From: Sporopachydermia quercuum
Lineage: Eukaryota > Ascomycota > Sporopachydermiomycetes > Sporopachydermiales > Sporopachydermiaceae
DNA: 64,000 nt
Reading direction: 5' to 3'
NCBI GenBank assembly: GCA_001599295.1
Contig: BCGN01000003.1
Location: 1,775,148 to 1,839,147, forward strand
Position numbers and translations under genes: made by a program. The stretch's first letter is position 1. Each line of letters begins with the position of its first letter. The notes under the pieces were generated by a model. The model did no database searches. It was not told the DNA's origin and saw only the letters and a program-made list of their open reading frames with translations. Of the stretch, positions 9,870 to 18,482 are shown piece by piece.

Positions 9870-12800
9870 CTATAATTCGACATACAGAGATGCATCAACA
9901 AATCCTGCTGCAGATAAACTCGACCATGAAACGTACTCAGGGGAATATTCTAACAACTCGTCATATGCCGGAATTTTCCTCAAATATTGATCTCCAACTA
10001 TCACATCTCCTTCATATTCTCCCCACATACAATCGACAGAAATACCCAAAGAGTTCTTACTTGCAGCTGATGCTCCATTGTCTAGCAAATCATCATCAAG
10101 CCATCTTGGGATCCATTCAAATCCGACATGGACATACGGTTGTGTCCAGTTGAGTTTCAAGAGGAAAATTTCATCAATTCCTTTAGCATATTGGTAGTAG
10201 TCGTTGCCGTTAGAGTCCTTTTTCCAACCAGCAGTGGCCCCATTAAACTCCGATAGAGTTTCATGTTCACTTTCCCGTGTATCTAAACTTAAACTTAATC
10301 CTGACCCAAAATTAGTCGCATTAGCATGAACTTTCTTTCCATCACCAGGGTTTGGTTTAGCGTATTTATCAGCATCATTATATACAATAACCTTTTTAAC
10401 AGGGCTTCTACCATTAGAAGTAGAACCCGATTTAAACACTGTTGTGTTGAATCTAATTGCGCAGTAACGGTTTTCCTTTGCCCGAATTAAAATATCGCCT
10501 TTCAAAGGTCCTAACAGCAAAGAATCATTGGCACCTTCTTCTAACTTTTGATTGGTTGAATTGAGCACTTGAACATCAAGCCATGAGTCATAGTCAACTG
10601 CCTGTGATGAATTATCAGCAGAGAATAACACTGGCGATTCGCCTTCATAGAAACATGACTCCATACCATCATCAAGTTCTGTACAGTTAATTGCTCTATT
10701 ACTCAACCTTACTGAAGGCATATCTTTCAATATAGGTTCAATATACCCGCTCCGACCATACACTTCCACAATGGGCTTGGCAAGCGAAGAGCTATTTAAG
10801 GTTTCGCTCAAGTCCAAACGCTGGATAAACCTTAACTTCAATCTGGAGTCAGATGTAAAAGGCTCTTTCAAAGTATAGTATAATCCTCCTGCAACAGCTA
10901 ATGTAAACAGGATACTGGGAATAATAGCATGGAATCTGTGAGCAAATGGAACAGCTAGTAGTCCAAATANAATAGCACCAATTGTAAGAAGTTCAAACAC
11001 TTGAACATTAGAGTCATAACTCTCTAAGGAGGTCTGATTCAACGCTTCTAATATTAATGTGACTGACTGGAACACCGCCAAACCTCCAACTGGTAATAAA
11101 AACAGTAATTGTAAGCTCCAATCATAAGAGAAAGAATGAACTGGTGGTTTACCGTTTGAGTTATCATCAAAAGCTTGGGAATTAACAAGCAAAGGTGCTG
11201 TTTCATCACCAATAGCACCAGCTGTAACGTTAGCGCTACTACTATCACCACCAAAACCTGAAACAGATCCAGTATATGATACAACTGTGCTTCCATAAGT
11301 AGGATTATGTCTCCCGGAAGTACCCCGGAATTTTTCGGCTTTTGGCGCCAGAATATGCGAAATCAGCCCAATCACAACTGCTAATGATACACATGTATAC
11401 ACAATGCTAGGCAAATATTCCCCAGACACGTCTTTTGATTTCCCAGCCCGAACAGTGGAAGTAACAGTCCAAATCCAGAAAACCACCATCAATTGAATAA
11501 GTACCAGAAGCTTCTGATCATGAATAGGGCTGACATAATGGAAGAATGCCAGAATTCCATAGTTGATAAACAGGAATATTCCAGTTAATACCAAAAAGAC
11601 ACCCAAATAGCTGGAAACTATCACCATGGGATTGAGCAAAAACAATTGNTAAGCGGCTGCTGCAGTTGCTGCTACACCCACCGTAACAGAGATTGGGGCT
11701 CTAAGCCATCCAGGACCTGATATCAACCACCCATCACGTTTATACACTAGAAAAGCCAGCAAGATAACTAATAATGGGAAAGCAACCAGGATTCCAATGT
11801 TGATACCAAATAAAAGTCTCAATGGCACTACCAGGAAGTAGTATTCTCCAATATCAGTATATACAGCAGAATCGTCCTTTCCATAGGCAAAGGAATTAGA
11901 ATTAGCCATAACCTGAGTAACAGCTACAGCGTTGTTAAGCATATGCCATAAAGCTCCTTTGCTTGAACCTTGGATACTATCAAATAGTGTATGGTACAAC
12001 GATCTAGGTCTGTAGAAAGCAATATCTAATCCTCTGTAGCCTAAGTTTTCATATACTCTGTAGTCAGTTTCACTGCGAACAAGGCCAGTAGCGAAACCCT
12101 GTTGGAACATTGAAGTGCCAAACGGCTTTGGCGCGGACGAGTAATACCGGGCGACTCCGTAATCTGTAGCCCGAAATAAAACGGCTCTTCCACCGGCCCC
12201 GGTACCTTCCAGGTTGATGAACGTCTCAATTTCAGAGCTCCACGGATGGGAAGCAAAAGCCTCGGCGCCAAACAATCCGAATTCTTCCGCATTGTTGAAA
12301 TTGAAAATGATATTCCGCTTGGGAACACTTTTGGACTGCGCGTAATGTTTTAGAATAGCTAGTAATGTAGCAATGCCTGCTCCATCATCAGTAGTACCAT
12401 AGGCAGCTGGCACTGAATCGTAATGAGCACTTAATAGCAACGCACCTTTATTAGTATCAGTCCCTGCTATTTTCACCAGTATGTTACCAGATTCAAAGGA
12501 TACAACTCTTCCGTCTGGGCGAGAAGAGTTGAAGATGTTCTCTTGCCGAAACAGGGTTTTTCTTGAGCTGTCATCGTCTACTTGAATGGCATTGATGATA
12601 CTGCTGTTAGCAATGCTGCTTATACGCTGTAGGAGATANTCATGAACCTCATCGTTAGCATGAGAAGTGTATGGATGGAAAGATTTTGATATTTCTTGTA
12701 AATCCAGCCAAGCGTCCGATAGCAATTGAGGTTCAGGATTAGGCACTGAAAGGGCATAGTATGATGAGAGGTAGGAAACAGCAAAGATAGCTAATAGGAT

Positions 12801-13076
12801 GAAAGAGAAAAGAATAGTGAAAGGGACCTTTTGGAACCCAAAAGACGTTTGAATGAACCGAATGAAGAAATTTGGTGATGTTGGCTGTTTTATCTGGTAT
12901 GAATTTTCATCGTAATAGGCATTTGTCCCAGGAGGAATGGCATTAAGAATAGGATTTGACGGGTTGGGTCCTTGAATGGCATGAGGAGATGGAGAAGGAT
13001 TAGAAGCAGGCTGGGAAACTATTGGAACTCTGGCGGCATTTAACGAGCTGTTAAGCTGATCAGTTGACGCTGACAT
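9870..13076 (-). CDS. PFF1: Vacuolar membrane zinc metalloprotease (M28)
   Basis: The 1068-residue product starts at ATG 13074-13076; the frame stays open seven codons further upstream but without an ATG. A cytosolic Ser/Pro/Asn-rich tail is followed by one membrane segment near residues 82-112. A peptidase M28 domain follows with the zinc ligands and catalytic residues in SAHYDSVPAAYGTTDDGAG (His218, Asp220, Asp231), NAEEFGLFG (Glu264-265) and NLEGTG (Glu290). Several membrane segments follow at about 410-710, then a lumenal C-terminal domain. This order is that of Pff1, the multispanning vacuolar protease of yeasts, slightly longer than the roughly 976 residues of S. cerevisiae. Ns at 10970, 11649 and 12639 fall inside the gene. 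Confidence 0.95.
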   Translation of the reverse strand: MSASTDQLNSSLNAARVPIVSQPASNPSPSPHAIQGPNPSNPILNAIPPGTNAYYDENSYQIKQPTSPNFFIRFIQTSFGFQKVPFTILFSFILLAIFAVSYLSSYYALSVPNPEPQLLSDAWLDLQEISKSFHPYTSHANDEVHXYLLQRISSIANSSIINAIQVDDDSSRKTLFRQENIFNSSRPDGRVVSFESGNILVKIAGTDTNKGALLLSAHYDSVPAAYGTTDDGAGIATLLAILKHYAQSKSVPKRNIIFNFNNAEEFGLFGAEAFASHPWSSEIETFINLEGTGAGGRAVLFRATDYGVARYYSSAPKPFGTSMFQQGFATGLVRSETDYRVYENLGYRGLDIAFYRPRSLYHTLFDSIQGSSKGALWHMLNNAVAVTQVMANSNSFAYGKDDSAVYTDIGEYYFLVVPLRLLFGINIGILVAFPLLVILLAFLVYKRDGWLISGPGWLRAPISVTVGVAATAAAAXQLFLLNPMVIVSSYLGVFLVLTGIFLFINYGILAFFHYVSPIHDQKLLVLIQLMVVFWIWTVTSTVRAGKSKDVSGEYLPSIVYTCVSLAVVIGLISHILAPKAEKFRGTSGRHNPTYGSTVVSYTGSVSGFGGDSSSANVTAGAIGDETAPLLVNSQAFDDNSNGKPPVHSFSYDWSLQLLFLLPVGGLAVFQSVTLILEALNQTSLESYDSNVQVFELLTIGAIXFGLLAVPFAHRFHAIIPSILFTLAVAGGLYYTLKEPFTSDSRLKLRFIQRLDLSETLNSSSLAKPIVEVYGRSGYIEPILKDMPSVRLSNRAINCTELDDGMESCFYEGESPVLFSADNSSQAVDYDSWLDVQVLNSTNQKLEEGANDSLLLGPLKGDILIRAKENRYCAIRFNTTVFKSGSTSNGRSPVKKVIVYNDADKYAKPNPGDGKKVHANATNFGSGLSLSLDTRESEHETLSEFNGATAGWKKDSNGNDYYQYAKGIDEIFLLKLNWTQPYVHVGFEWIPRWLDDDLLDNGASAASKNSLGISVDCMWGEYEGDVIVGDQYLRKIPAYDELLEYSPEYVSWSSLSAAGFVDASLYVEL

Positions 13077-13423
13077 GGTTAGCTGGTTGGTTTTCAATTG
13101 GATTTATGAGATTTCAATGAATCAGCTCCTGTACCCTTTACTGAAGATGGATAGGCTAGAATGGACACTTTCTGGCAAAAACAAAGGAATGAGTATGAGA
13201 TCAGTGCGGCATCCAGCGTTCAAACAGCAACAGGGTATTTGAAGCAATTGAGGTCAGTAACACTACTTCAAAATGGAGTAAAAAAGTCGATTAAGGATTA
13301 TTTTGATACAGAAATAAGTAGCGGAAGAAAGTAAGCAAAGGAAGAGGAGGTTAGAAGTAAGAGATTAAGGGAGGATGCATGATGCTGTGGGGAATATGCA
13401 GGTGAATACTGCAGGCAGAGAGT

Positions 13424-13442
13424 GTTTTATGATTGTGTAATC
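13424..13442 (-). repeat. Copy A of the recurring ATTACANAATCATAAA motif (inverted arm)
   Basis: GTTTTATGATTGTGTAATC is the exact reverse complement of 13613-13631. It lies about 350 bp upstream of the PFF1 start and contains the 16-bp motif found elsewhere in the window. Confidence 0.8.
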
Positions 13443-13612
13443 TAAAAATGGGGATCGGTATGATATAGATAATAGATGGAAGAAACGTTTTAGAATTATG
13501 GGGATACTTCTGGGGGTTTAGATATATTTTAAGGACATATCAATGATAAAGAAGTTGTAATCAACGAATGAAGACTGAATTAGATCTGAATTGACTTGAG
13601 GAAAACAATTAT

Positions 13613-13631
13613 GATTACACAATCATAAAAC
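13613..13631 (+). repeat. Copy B of the recurring motif (inverted arm, within a palindrome)
   Basis: GATTACACAATCATAAAAC matches copy A over 19 of 19 bases in inverse orientation, with a 170-bp spacing. It overlaps a 20-bp palindrome at 13609-13628, TTATGATT-ACAC-AATCATAA, typical of a dimeric protein-binding site. Confidence 0.8.
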
Positions 13632-14111
13632 GGACCTGTTATGAGCGTTTGCATCATCTTCTATAATATGATAAGTGATTATGGTTTAATATTAGGAGAA
13701 ACTTATTTTAAGATGACCACTTATCATTTACACTCAGGGTATCGAATTTTTTTAAACCTTTTTTTTTTTAATTCATTTAATACTACTAAACGCTTCTCTA
13801 GGCATATAATTCTCTCATACCTCCCATTCCCATTCCCACTGTCCTGCCTATTACCTTATCACCTAACCCAAACAGTAATTTTATTGTCATTTCCCAAAAC
13901 AGAGTAATTTTGTTTGTTTTCGGCACTCCTTCCTCTTACTCATCACACTTCTAAACGTTCCCATATTTACTTTGTATGTGTATCTAAGGCACTTCAAATA
14001 AGTAAACTTCAGACCGGAAACTATTCACTCTCTTTTAGCTTCACATCTCCTCTCAATAATTTGCTTCAGCTTGTACTTTGGTGAAAAAAATTACAGCGAA
14101 CAGTTGGAGAA

Positions 14112-14237
14112 ATGAGTAACGCTCTCATCAAGAGAATCTTATCTTATCTAGAGGAGTACGTAAGATCACCTCTTTATGTTTGTTTTCAGATACTGGACAA
14201 ATATAAAAGTATGTCAAGTTTTGAATCAACTGATAGA
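14112..14237 (+). other. Short upstream ORF in the ARC1 leader
   Basis: ATG 14112 opens a frame that begins MSNALIKRILSYLEEY and stays open for about 40 codons if unspliced. It overlaps the donor of a candidate leader intron (14160). It is not in frame with the ARC1 start after splicing, so it is more likely a uORF than an ARC1 exon. Confidence 0.35.
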
Positions 14238-14246
14238 CTAACCTAG
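14160..14246 (+). other. Candidate 5'-leader intron of ARC1
   Basis: The donor GTAAGA (14160) is followed by the branch-like GACTAAC (14236-14242) and an acceptor CTAG ending at 14246. The predicted length of 87 nt is close to the 90-nt coding intron of the same gene. Splicing would leave the ARC1 ATG 18 bases downstream. An internal GTATGT near 14209 is an alternative donor. Confidence 0.5.
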
Positions 14247-14263
14247 ACTAAGCATATATCACA

Positions 14264-15472
14264 ATGTCATCAGATCCTGTTCTTGCTCTNACTGAGTCTC
14301 TTAAAGGACTTACGCTTGAATCAACTGTAAGTGTCACCCAAAATGAAGGCTATAAGTTGTAAAAAGGTTGTAATTAATCAATTTGATATACAAACACATT
14401 ATCTAACCATATTTAGATTTCAGAAGCAACCCTTGAAGAGTTTGCCAGCAGTTTCCTGGATGAATTTCAAAGCGCTGAACAAGCTCAATGGATCACCCTC
14501 AGTAAGAGATTTCCAGAATCATTCGTTCAATTGAATGACGCATTGAGAACCCGAGTTTACGTTTTAGGTACCACCTTCTCTACTCCAGCTGATGCTTCTC
14601 TTTTCATCAAAGCTTACCCACTTGTCAAGACCTGGAAAGAAGAAGAAATCACGAAATTTAGACATGTTGTCCGATGGTTTGATTTGATTCAACATTTAGA
14701 TTTAGATATTGTTGCATCAATCGAACCAATTCCTTTCAACTTAGACTTGAAGCTGGATAGAGAATTGAAAGCGAAACCTGAAAAGAAGGATGCTGCTATG
14801 AAGGAAGAGAAGGGCAAGAAACCTGCTAAGGAAGAGAAAAAGGCAGCAGCTGTCGCCAAGCCAGAAGGTGTTGAAGGAGAGAAGAAGGAGAAAAAGGAAA
14901 AGAAGAAGAAGGAGAAGAAGGAAAAACCTAAGCAAGAAAAGGCCCAGGAAGCTCCCCCAAATCCATCTTTGATTGATTTCAGAGTCGGTTTCATTCAAAA
15001 GGCTATTAAACATCCTGATGCTGATTCACTTTATGTTTCTACAGTTGATATGGGTGATGCTGATGGTCCAAGAACTGTCTGCTCAGGATTGGCTAAGGTC
15101 TTTCCTTTAGAATATATGCAAGAAAGGACCATTGTTGTTGTTGCAAACTTGAAGCCAGTGAAGATGAGAGGAATTCTTTCATCTGCAATGGTCCTCTGTG
15201 CCTCGAATGACGATGGTAAGATTGAATTTGTCCTACCACCCGCTGGTTCGAGGCCTGGCGATAAGATCTTCTTTGAAGGTTTTGACGGTGAGCCATTAGC
15301 TCAATTGAACCCCAAGAAGAAGATTTGGGAAGCTGTCCAACCAAACTTCAGCACTTCTGAAGCTTTAAACGTTATTTATAAGGATCCTGAATCTGGTGAA
15401 GCTAAGCAGCTTGTGAATAAGGCTGGAGATCTATGCAAGGTTGAAACAATTGTCAGTGGTAATGTTCGATAA
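14264..15472 (+). CDS. ARC1: Arc1, tRNA-binding cofactor of methionyl- and glutamyl-tRNA synthetases (spliced)
   Basis: Exon 1 is 14264-14326 (21 codons) and exon 2 is 14417-15472. The 90-nt intron has donor GTAAGT, branch ATCTAAC (14401-14407) and acceptor TTTAG; the join is in phase 0 and gives 372 residues, close to yeast Arc1 (376). Residues 1-130 form the GST-like N-domain that binds the synthetases (AEQAQWITLSKRFPESF, FRHVVRWFDLIQHL). A Lys/Glu-rich linker follows at about 160-230. An EMAPII/OB-fold tRNA-binding domain completes the protein (IDFRVGFIQKAIKHPDADSL, VKMRGILSSAMVLCAS). Starting exon 2 elsewhere would lose the N-domain. The N at 14290 is in the third position of CTN and is harmless. 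Confidence 0.93.
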
Positions 15473-15850
15473 GTACAATTTATACAATGAATACAAAAGC
15501 CCTTATATTTTTAGTATAATGAAACATAGCACGTCGTGTGCCCTTTTCGTAGAAGACAATTGCTGATCATTCTGAGCAAGCGTCTCATATCATATGCACC
15601 ATCATGTTTAGTAGAATATTTGTATTACGTCATCAGTAAGCTTTTCGTCCAATATCAGATATGCCAACCAAGCTTCCCCATTACTGCTTCCACATGAAAA
15701 GTTTGATTATCAAGTCATCTTCATTTCTATCTCATTGATAAAACATGACTCAACTGTTTGTGAATAATTTGCTTTCTGTTTGTAAGTTAATTGGTGCACT
15801 TCTGATACCATATTACAGAAGTTTTAGCATAAGCAAGTATCTACTGCAAA
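15473..15850. other. ARC1-DOM34 spacer
   Basis: This 378-bp spacer holds the ARC1 3' end and the DOM34 promoter, including a TGACTCA at 15746-15752. Nothing else is seen. Confidence 0.6.
15746..15752 (+). promoter_or_regulatory. TGACTCA, Gcn4/AP-1-type site
   Basis: An exact TGACTCA about 100 bp upstream of DOM34. This is the consensus for bZIP factors such as Gcn4. Sites this short occur by chance, so function is inferred. Confidence 0.35.
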
Positions 15851-16990
15851 ATGAAGCTATTGAAGCAAAAGTTTGAGAAAGACAGCTCTGGATTTGTTGT
15901 CTTATATCCTCAAGATAAAGAGGACCTATGGGCTACTTACAATTTAATCCAGAAGCATGATGTGCTGTCTATGAAAACGGAACGTATGGTCAAGAAGGAG
16001 AAGAGTAATAAAGCAAAAACAGAAAAAAAGATTCTTTATTTATCGATTTCTGTAGAAGAGGTTGACTTTGAAGCTGAAGCTGGAGTTGTGAGAATAAGAG
16101 GTAAAACCACAGAACAGCATGAAGATGTACCGTTAGGATCATATCATACTATGCAAATAGTCATAAATTATCAGTTCTCTTTATATAAAGATGAGTGGGA
16201 TGCAATGGCTTACGAGATAATCACTAAAGCTTGTAATGTCGAGAGTAAAGCCGAGGTTGGTGCTATAGTATTACAGGAAGGTGTTGCTCACGTCTGTCTA
16301 TTATCTGACAGTATGACATTCATAAAGAGTAAGATTGAAAAGTCTATCCCCAAAAAACGACGTGGTGATAATTCTGGCTACGAGAAAGCAATGCAGAAGT
16401 TCTATCAACAGATTTATGAAGCTCTCAAGAAGAATTTGGATTATGTCAATCTGAAAGCAATCATTATAGCATCACCAGGATTCAATGCTGCATCACTAAA
16501 TGATTACATTTTCGAACATGCTGCCATAGAAAACAACAAACAACTGATACAAAGTAAACAGAAATTCCTGGTAACCAGAAGCTCATCAGGATACCTGCAA
16601 GCATTGGAAGAAGTCTTGAAGAAGCCGGAAATTCAAAAACAACTCGCCGACACTAAGTATGTGCAGGAAACCCAAATTCTTGACGACTTTTTCGATGCTT
16701 TAAATCAGGACAATGGCAAAGCATGGTACGGTGAAAAAGAGGTTGAAAAAGCAGTCAATATGGGAGCAGTAGAATCGTTATTACTGACAGACACTCTATT
16801 CAGAAGTACAGATAATACTATAAGGAAGAAATATATAGAGTTGGCCAAACTTGTTGAACAGACAGGTGGAAAAGTTTACATTTTCAGTAGTATGCATGAA
16901 TCGGGTGAACAATTGGATCAAATAACCGGTATAGCCGCTTTACTGAAGTATCCCGTGCCAGATTTAGATGAAAGCGAGGAAGAAGTGTAA
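15851..16990 (+). CDS. DOM34: Dom34/Pelota ribosome-rescue factor
   Basis: The 379-residue product has the three-domain eRF1-like layout: an N-terminal Sm-like domain (MKLLKQKFEKDSSGFVVLYP to about 130), a central domain with the Pelota PGF motif (AIIIASPGFNAASL, about residue 215), and a C-terminal domain ending in an acidic tail (DLDESEEEV). It lacks the GGQ of eRF1, as expected. With the GTPase Hbs1 it splits stalled ribosomes in no-go and non-stop decay. The length matches yeast Dom34 (386). The gene is uninterrupted. Confidence 0.96.
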   Translation: MKLLKQKFEKDSSGFVVLYPQDKEDLWATYNLIQKHDVLSMKTERMVKKEKSNKAKTEKKILYLSISVEEVDFEAEAGVVRIRGKTTEQHEDVPLGSYHTMQIVINYQFSLYKDEWDAMAYEIITKACNVESKAEVGAIVLQEGVAHVCLLSDSMTFIKSKIEKSIPKKRRGDNSGYEKAMQKFYQQIYEALKKNLDYVNLKAIIIASPGFNAASLNDYIFEHAAIENNKQLIQSKQKFLVTRSSSGYLQALEEVLKKPEIQKQLADTKYVQETQILDDFFDALNQDNGKAWYGEKEVEKAVNMGAVESLLLTDTLFRSTDNTIRKKYIELAKLVEQTGGKVYIFSSMHESGEQLDQITGIAALLKYPVPDLDESEEEV

Positions 16991-17159
16991 ATAAAAAATG
17001 AGAGATACANCAGAAAGAGAAGCAGTTTTATGGATAAGGGATATTTACAGAATGAGCCATTGAGGGATCTAATTTTGGTACAATCGTTCCTTAGATAGTT
17101 ATTATATACATGTGCATTTCCTAGCCTAATAGGACTTTTAATGATAAGGCCTTAATTAT

Positions 17160-17872
17160 TCATTCTGGTGAGTTAAGAAGGTTAGTGCCATACCGTATAT
17201 ACCAGACATCTTCGCCTCGAAAGTATCTTAATGCATCCTGAGCCACACCACTAAAAAAACCAAACACCAGTCCTTTCTTACTCATGTTCATAACCTGCGA
17301 TCGACTCAGACCCTCTATAGCAGAATAATGTTAGTAACCACTAAAAAACCCATATAACTGAACATTCCAGCGTTTGACTACAGTAACGATACCTCCTCTT
17401 ACCACAACTTACTTGATAAACTGTAAAGACATCCTGCTGTTGCTGTAGCTAACATTGTCGACAGAAAATCAATCTGTCCTCGTACATAATCGATTGAGGC
17501 TTCAAGTCCAAAATATGCTGTACAGAATCCAACTACCCTGGTCGAGTACTTCACACTATTTACCATTCCTTTCTGAATCATTACATAGTTTTTCCTCTTA
17601 TGATAGAAATACCATCCAGACATCGTTTTCGGCAGCCGATGAGCATTTTCTGCCAAATACTGTAAGGATGCTGCTTTATATCCATTATAGAACCCTGCGC
17701 CTAAGCCGAACATACCACCAGCTACTGCTATAGCGGGTAGCCTATATTTGGGATGCAGATGAAACCTTTGACCAACGTTATCATCTTCAAATTCACTCCA
17801 AAGTTTGGCNCTTAGTTTTTCGTGTTCTGGATCTACTGTATCCACTTCAATAACTTTTTGCTGNTGTTCCAT
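17160..17872 (-). CDS. Tim17-like fungal membrane protein, probably mitochondrial (spliced)
   Basis: Exon 1 is 17413-17872 and exon 2 is 17160-17314. The 98-nt intron has donor GTAAGT, branch TTACTAAC (about 17330-17338) and acceptor CTATAG; the phase-1 join gives 204 residues. Without splicing the frame stops soon after the third membrane segment. Glycine-rich segments (AGGMFGLGAGFYNGYKAA, STMLATATAGCLYSL, SKKGLVFGFFSGVAQDALRY) resemble the Tim17/Tim22/Tim23 fold, with the family-like signature AENAHRLPKTMSGWYFYHK. I recall conserved fungal proteins of this pattern but no experimentally settled name. Ns at 17810 and 17864 are in the coding sequence. Confidence 0.85.
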
Positions 17873-18482
17873 GATGATGCGAGATCAAGTGTAGTACCAT
17901 ACTTTGATGTNAACAGTCATTTATAATGGATATAAACAAAAGGAAATCTGTAATGAGATGTTCACTTATATCGGTGTTGATAGACAAACGTGTTTGTGCT
18001 CTACACCTACGTTCTCCTCATTGTTTTGTGGAGAGCTCTTTACTTCTTTGTGATACTATTACATTCAAAAGCCTCTGTGATATATACATACATAGTTGCA
18101 AAAAGAAGAGGATATACAATTTCTCTTTTAAGCACCTAATATAGGACATATTTATTCCTGTACACGTGAGAAGATAGTGAAAACTTTATTTAAAATGTGG
18201 AAAATCGTCCCGAAAAGCGCGTGTTGGAAAAAGGGAAGACCAATTGAATGGTAATTTGAGATAGCAATAATCAGACTGCTTAAAGCTGACTTTTATTTCG
18301 AGTTCAAGGGTTCTATACTTTATTCAGGTTTGTTACAGGATTGATTGTTTCTTCTTCGGTAAAAGCTGTTACGGTATAGAACAGCTCTTCAACTGTTTGA
18401 TCTATAGTCAACTGTCTGGCTCGAGCTTGATACCTATGCCCTTTATATAAGAAGCAGTAAGAACATCATCAAGTACTTCAAT
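17873..18482. other. Divergent promoter between the Tim17-like gene and GPI7
   Basis: This 610-bp region carries CACGTG at 18163-18168 and short AT-rich tracts. No gene is supported; the 72-codon frame at 17926 looks random. Confidence 0.6.
18163..18168. promoter_or_regulatory. CACGTG E-box (Cbf1-type)
   Basis: The palindromic CACGTG sits in ACACGTGAG, a 9-mer also present in the thioredoxin-like/RIB1 divergent promoter (25715-25723). Cbf1 and related bHLH factors bind this core. Assignment to either neighbour is not possible from sequence alone. Confidence 0.45.

Larger units (their letters stand above)
13077..14263. other. Divergent PFF1/ARC1 promoter region
   Basis: This 1.19-kb region separates PFF1 (minus) from ARC1 (plus). 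It contains an exact 19-bp inverted pair (13424-13442 and 13613-13631), pyrimidine-rich plus-strand sequence at about 13740-14100, and a candidate ARC1 leader intron at 14160-14246. The 88-codon frame at 13641-13907 looks like chance. Confidence 0.65.
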
